From contig NZ_FQUN01000008.1 in assembly GCF_900129005.1 (NCBI RefSeq), positions 186,001 to 250,000 on the forward strand: a stretch of 64,000 bases of DNA, written 5' to 3'. The notes under the pieces are model-generated. The model saw nothing but the letters and a program-made list of their open reading frames with translations, was not told the DNA's origin and searched no databases. The position numbers were made by a program, and so were the translations under genes. The stretch is from Leeuwenhoekiella marinoflava DSM 3653 (lineage in GTDB: Bacteria > Bacteroidota > Bacteroidia > Flavobacteriales > Flavobacteriaceae). This document shows, in pieces, positions 62,346 through 64,000 of the stretch (within the stretch, counting starts at the first letter, position 1; every line of letters starts with the position of its first letter).

Positions 62346-64000
62346 CTAGTGATTCATTTCTTCTTCATTCTCCTGAAGTGGAACAGTCTGCGGAACGAAA
62401 TCCTGACCAGGTATTACATACTCTGTTTCGTCTTCATTCAATTTACTATAGTCATAAGGCCAACGGTAAACTGAAGGCAATTCCCCTGCCCAGTTTCCAT
62501 GAATATGCTTTAATTCTGTAGTCCACTCTAAAGTGTTAGACTTCCAAGGGTTTTTAGGTCCTTTCTTTCCGTAGAAAATAGAAGAAATAAAGTTATAGAG
62601 GAATACAAGTTGTACAGCAGCAGTAACAATCGCCGCAACGGTAATCATCATATTCACATCTGCTAAATCATCAAAATATGGGAAAGCAGTATTTGAATAA
62701 TAACGTCTTGGTAAACCGGCCATACCTATAAAATGCATCGGGAAGAAAACTGCATAAGAACCAATTGCTGTCACCCAGAAGTGAACATAACCTAAATTCT
62801 TATTAAGCATTTTACCTTCAAACATTTTAGGGAACCAGTGATATACACCAGCGAAAAGACCATAAAGTGCAGATATACCCATTACTAAGTGGAAATGCGC
62901 AACTACGAAATACGTATCATGAACATTTATATCTAACGTGCTATCTCCTAAAATAATCCCTGTTAAACCACCGGTTATAAAGGTTGAAACCAAACCTATA
63001 GAGAATAACATTGCAGGGTTCATCTGAAGATTACCCTTCCACAAGGTCGTTATATAGTTAAATGCTTTTACAGCAGATGGAATCGCAATCAATAAAGTTG
63101 TAAAAGTAAATACAGAACCTAAGAATGGATTCATACCCGATACAAACATATGGTGACCCCATACAATTGTTGATAAGAATGCAATTGCAAGAATTGAAGC
63201 AATCATCGCTCGGTAACCAAAGATTGGCTTACGAGAGTTTGTGGCTATAACTTCTGATGAAATCCCTAATGCAGGTAATAATACAATATACACCTCAGGA
63301 TGTCCTAAGAACCAGAATAAGTGTTCAAATAAAACAGGAGATCCTCCGCTATTGTGTAATACCTCACCTCCAATATAAATATCAGATAGGAAGAAAGAAG
63401 TACCAAAACTTCTATCCATAATTAAGAGTAGCGCTGCAGATAATAAAACCGGAAACGATACAATACCAATAATTGCCGTTACAAAGAACGCCCATATAGT
63501 TAAAGGAAGTCTAGTCATAGACATACCTTTGGTTCTCATATTAATTACAGTAACAACATAATTCAAGGATCCTAACAAAGAAGATGCTATAAAAAATGCC
63601 ATTGAAACTAGCCAAAGCGTCATCCCCGCACCAGATGCTGAAATAGATTCAGGAAGCGCACTTAATGGCGGATATATTGTCCAACCAGCAGCTGCCGGTC
63701 CTGCTTCAACAAATAAAGAAGAACACATGATTACAGCAGAGATAAAAAACAACCAGTAAGAAACCATGTTTAAGAAACCAGAAGCCATATCACGCGCTCC
63801 AATTTGCAATGGAATCAACAAGTTACTAAACGTACCACTCAAACCAGCTGTAAGTACAAAGAATACCATTATAGTACCGTGAATGGTTACAAGCGAAAGA
63901 TAAATACTAGGATCCATTACTCCATCTGGAGCCCATTTACCCAAAAATATCTCAAAAATTGTAAAGCTTTTTTCAGGCCAAGCCAATTGCATTCTAAAGA
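62346..64000 (-). CDS. ctaD: Cytochrome c oxidase subunit I, N-terminus beyond window
   Basis: About 551 residues visible. The frame stays open to the edge; an ATG at 63992 is internal, because the codons before it read Phe-Arg, giving FRMQLAWPEKSF, the normal end of the first helix in bacterial subunit I. The metal ligands are visible in FWFLGHPEVYIVLLPALG (CuB His and the crosslinked Tyr region), TIVWGHHMFVSGM (two CuB His) and DTYFVVAHFHLVMG (heme a3 and heme a His). It is the catalytic subunit of the oxidase whose subunits III and IV are at 36565-38667. The long hairpin at 62288-62339 ends its transcript. Confidence 0.97.
   Translation of the reverse strand, partial: FRMQLAWPEKSFTIFEIFLGKWAPDGVMDPSIYLSLVTIHGTIMVFFVLTAGLSGTFSNLLIPLQIGARDMASGFLNMVSYWLFFISAVIMCSSLFVEAGPAAAGWTIYPPLSALPESISASGAGMTLWLVSMAFFIASSLLGSLNYVVTVINMRTKGMSMTRLPLTIWAFFVTAIIGIVSFPVLLSAALLLIMDRSFGTSFFLSDIYIGGEVLHNSGGSPVLFEHLFWFLGHPEVYIVLLPALGISSEVIATNSRKPIFGYRAMIASILAIAFLSTIVWGHHMFVSGMNPFLGSVFTFTTLLIAIPSAVKAFNYITTLWKGNLQMNPAMLFSIGLVSTFITGGLTGIILGDSTLDINVHDTYFVVAHFHLVMGISALYGLFAGVYHWFPKMFEGKMLNKNLGYVHFWVTAIGSYAVFFPMHFIGMAGLPRRYYSNTAFPYFDDLADVNMMITVAAIVTAAVQLVFLYNFISSIFYGKKGPKNPWKSNTLEWTTELKHIHGNWAGELPSVYRWPYDYSKLNEDETEYVIPGQDFVPQTVPLQENEEEMNH

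Noticed and set aside
63990-63992. ATG as start codon of cytochrome oxidase subunit I
   Set aside because: The frame continues to the window edge and the preceding codons give Phe-Arg before Met-Gln-Leu-Ala-Trp-Pro, the usual sequence at the end of the first helix, so the real start lies outside.

Overview
The window is chromosomal DNA from a member of the Flavobacteriaceae (Bacteroidota), most likely a marine genus; I cannot name the genus from the sequence alone. The evidence is an AT-rich sequence with promoters of the TAnnTTTG type, the type IX secretion/gliding genes sprA, remB and a PorP/SprF protein, DUF6089, the two-gene heme-copper oxidase subunit III arrangement, and the linkage ruvA-sprA-gcvH-VanZ-TonB-remB. 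Gene density is very high; the only gap above 300 bp is 5803-6226. I saw no tRNA or rRNA gene, CRISPR array, insertion sequence or prophage.

Layout. 1-3202 (minus): a BlaI repressor / BlaR1-type metallopeptidase operon with a TonB_C-like lipoprotein and a truncated TPR protein, headed by a 33-bp palindrome over a promoter. 3284-5802: DUF2797 and GH3-family genes, divergent. 6171-9749 (minus): trigger factor, ClpP and ClpX. 9780-13123 (minus): a holin-fold membrane protein, an SGNH lipoprotein and a FadL-type channel. 13398-14883 (minus): alpha/beta hydrolase and PdxJ. 14970-22953 (plus): CBS protein, NAD kinase, DUF6089, UppS, BamA, two Skp/OmpH chaperones and MurI, mainly an envelope-biogenesis block. 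22950-26333: PorP/SprF (minus), then NifU-type protein, dodecin and MscS channel (plus). 26359-34126 (minus): a MacAB-TolC-like export operon with two permeases, two adaptors and a TolC protein, ending in tsaB. 34250-39614 (minus): cytochrome c oxidase subunits III, III and IV, heme O synthase, and Sco/DUF420 assembly factors. 39716-52755 (minus): Dabb lipoprotein, RemB, two TonB proteins, VanZ, GcvH, SprA and RuvA. 52830-55139: malic enzyme. 55212-58789 (minus): a compact sugar module (PfkB kinase, GH100-like hydrolase, SLC45/sucrose-type transporter). 58945-62222 (minus): QueG, a cytochrome P450 and RuvB. 62346-64000 (minus): cytochrome c oxidase subunit I, running off the window.

Connections. 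The most striking pattern is a small TonB_C-like module with a conserved cysteine pair (spacing 11-12) that occurs in five proteins of the window: the BlaR1-type protease, its companion lipoprotein, two TonB proteins and the N-terminus of RemB. This links the protease/repressor operon to the energy-transduction and gliding genes at the level of domain design. Several gene starts were moved from the longest reading frame (clpP, bamA, the TolC protein, cox subunit IV, the Dabb lipoprotein, the PfkB kinase) because a signal peptide, a gene overlap or family length favours a later start; the ctaB start is left at the upstream ATG but is doubtful.
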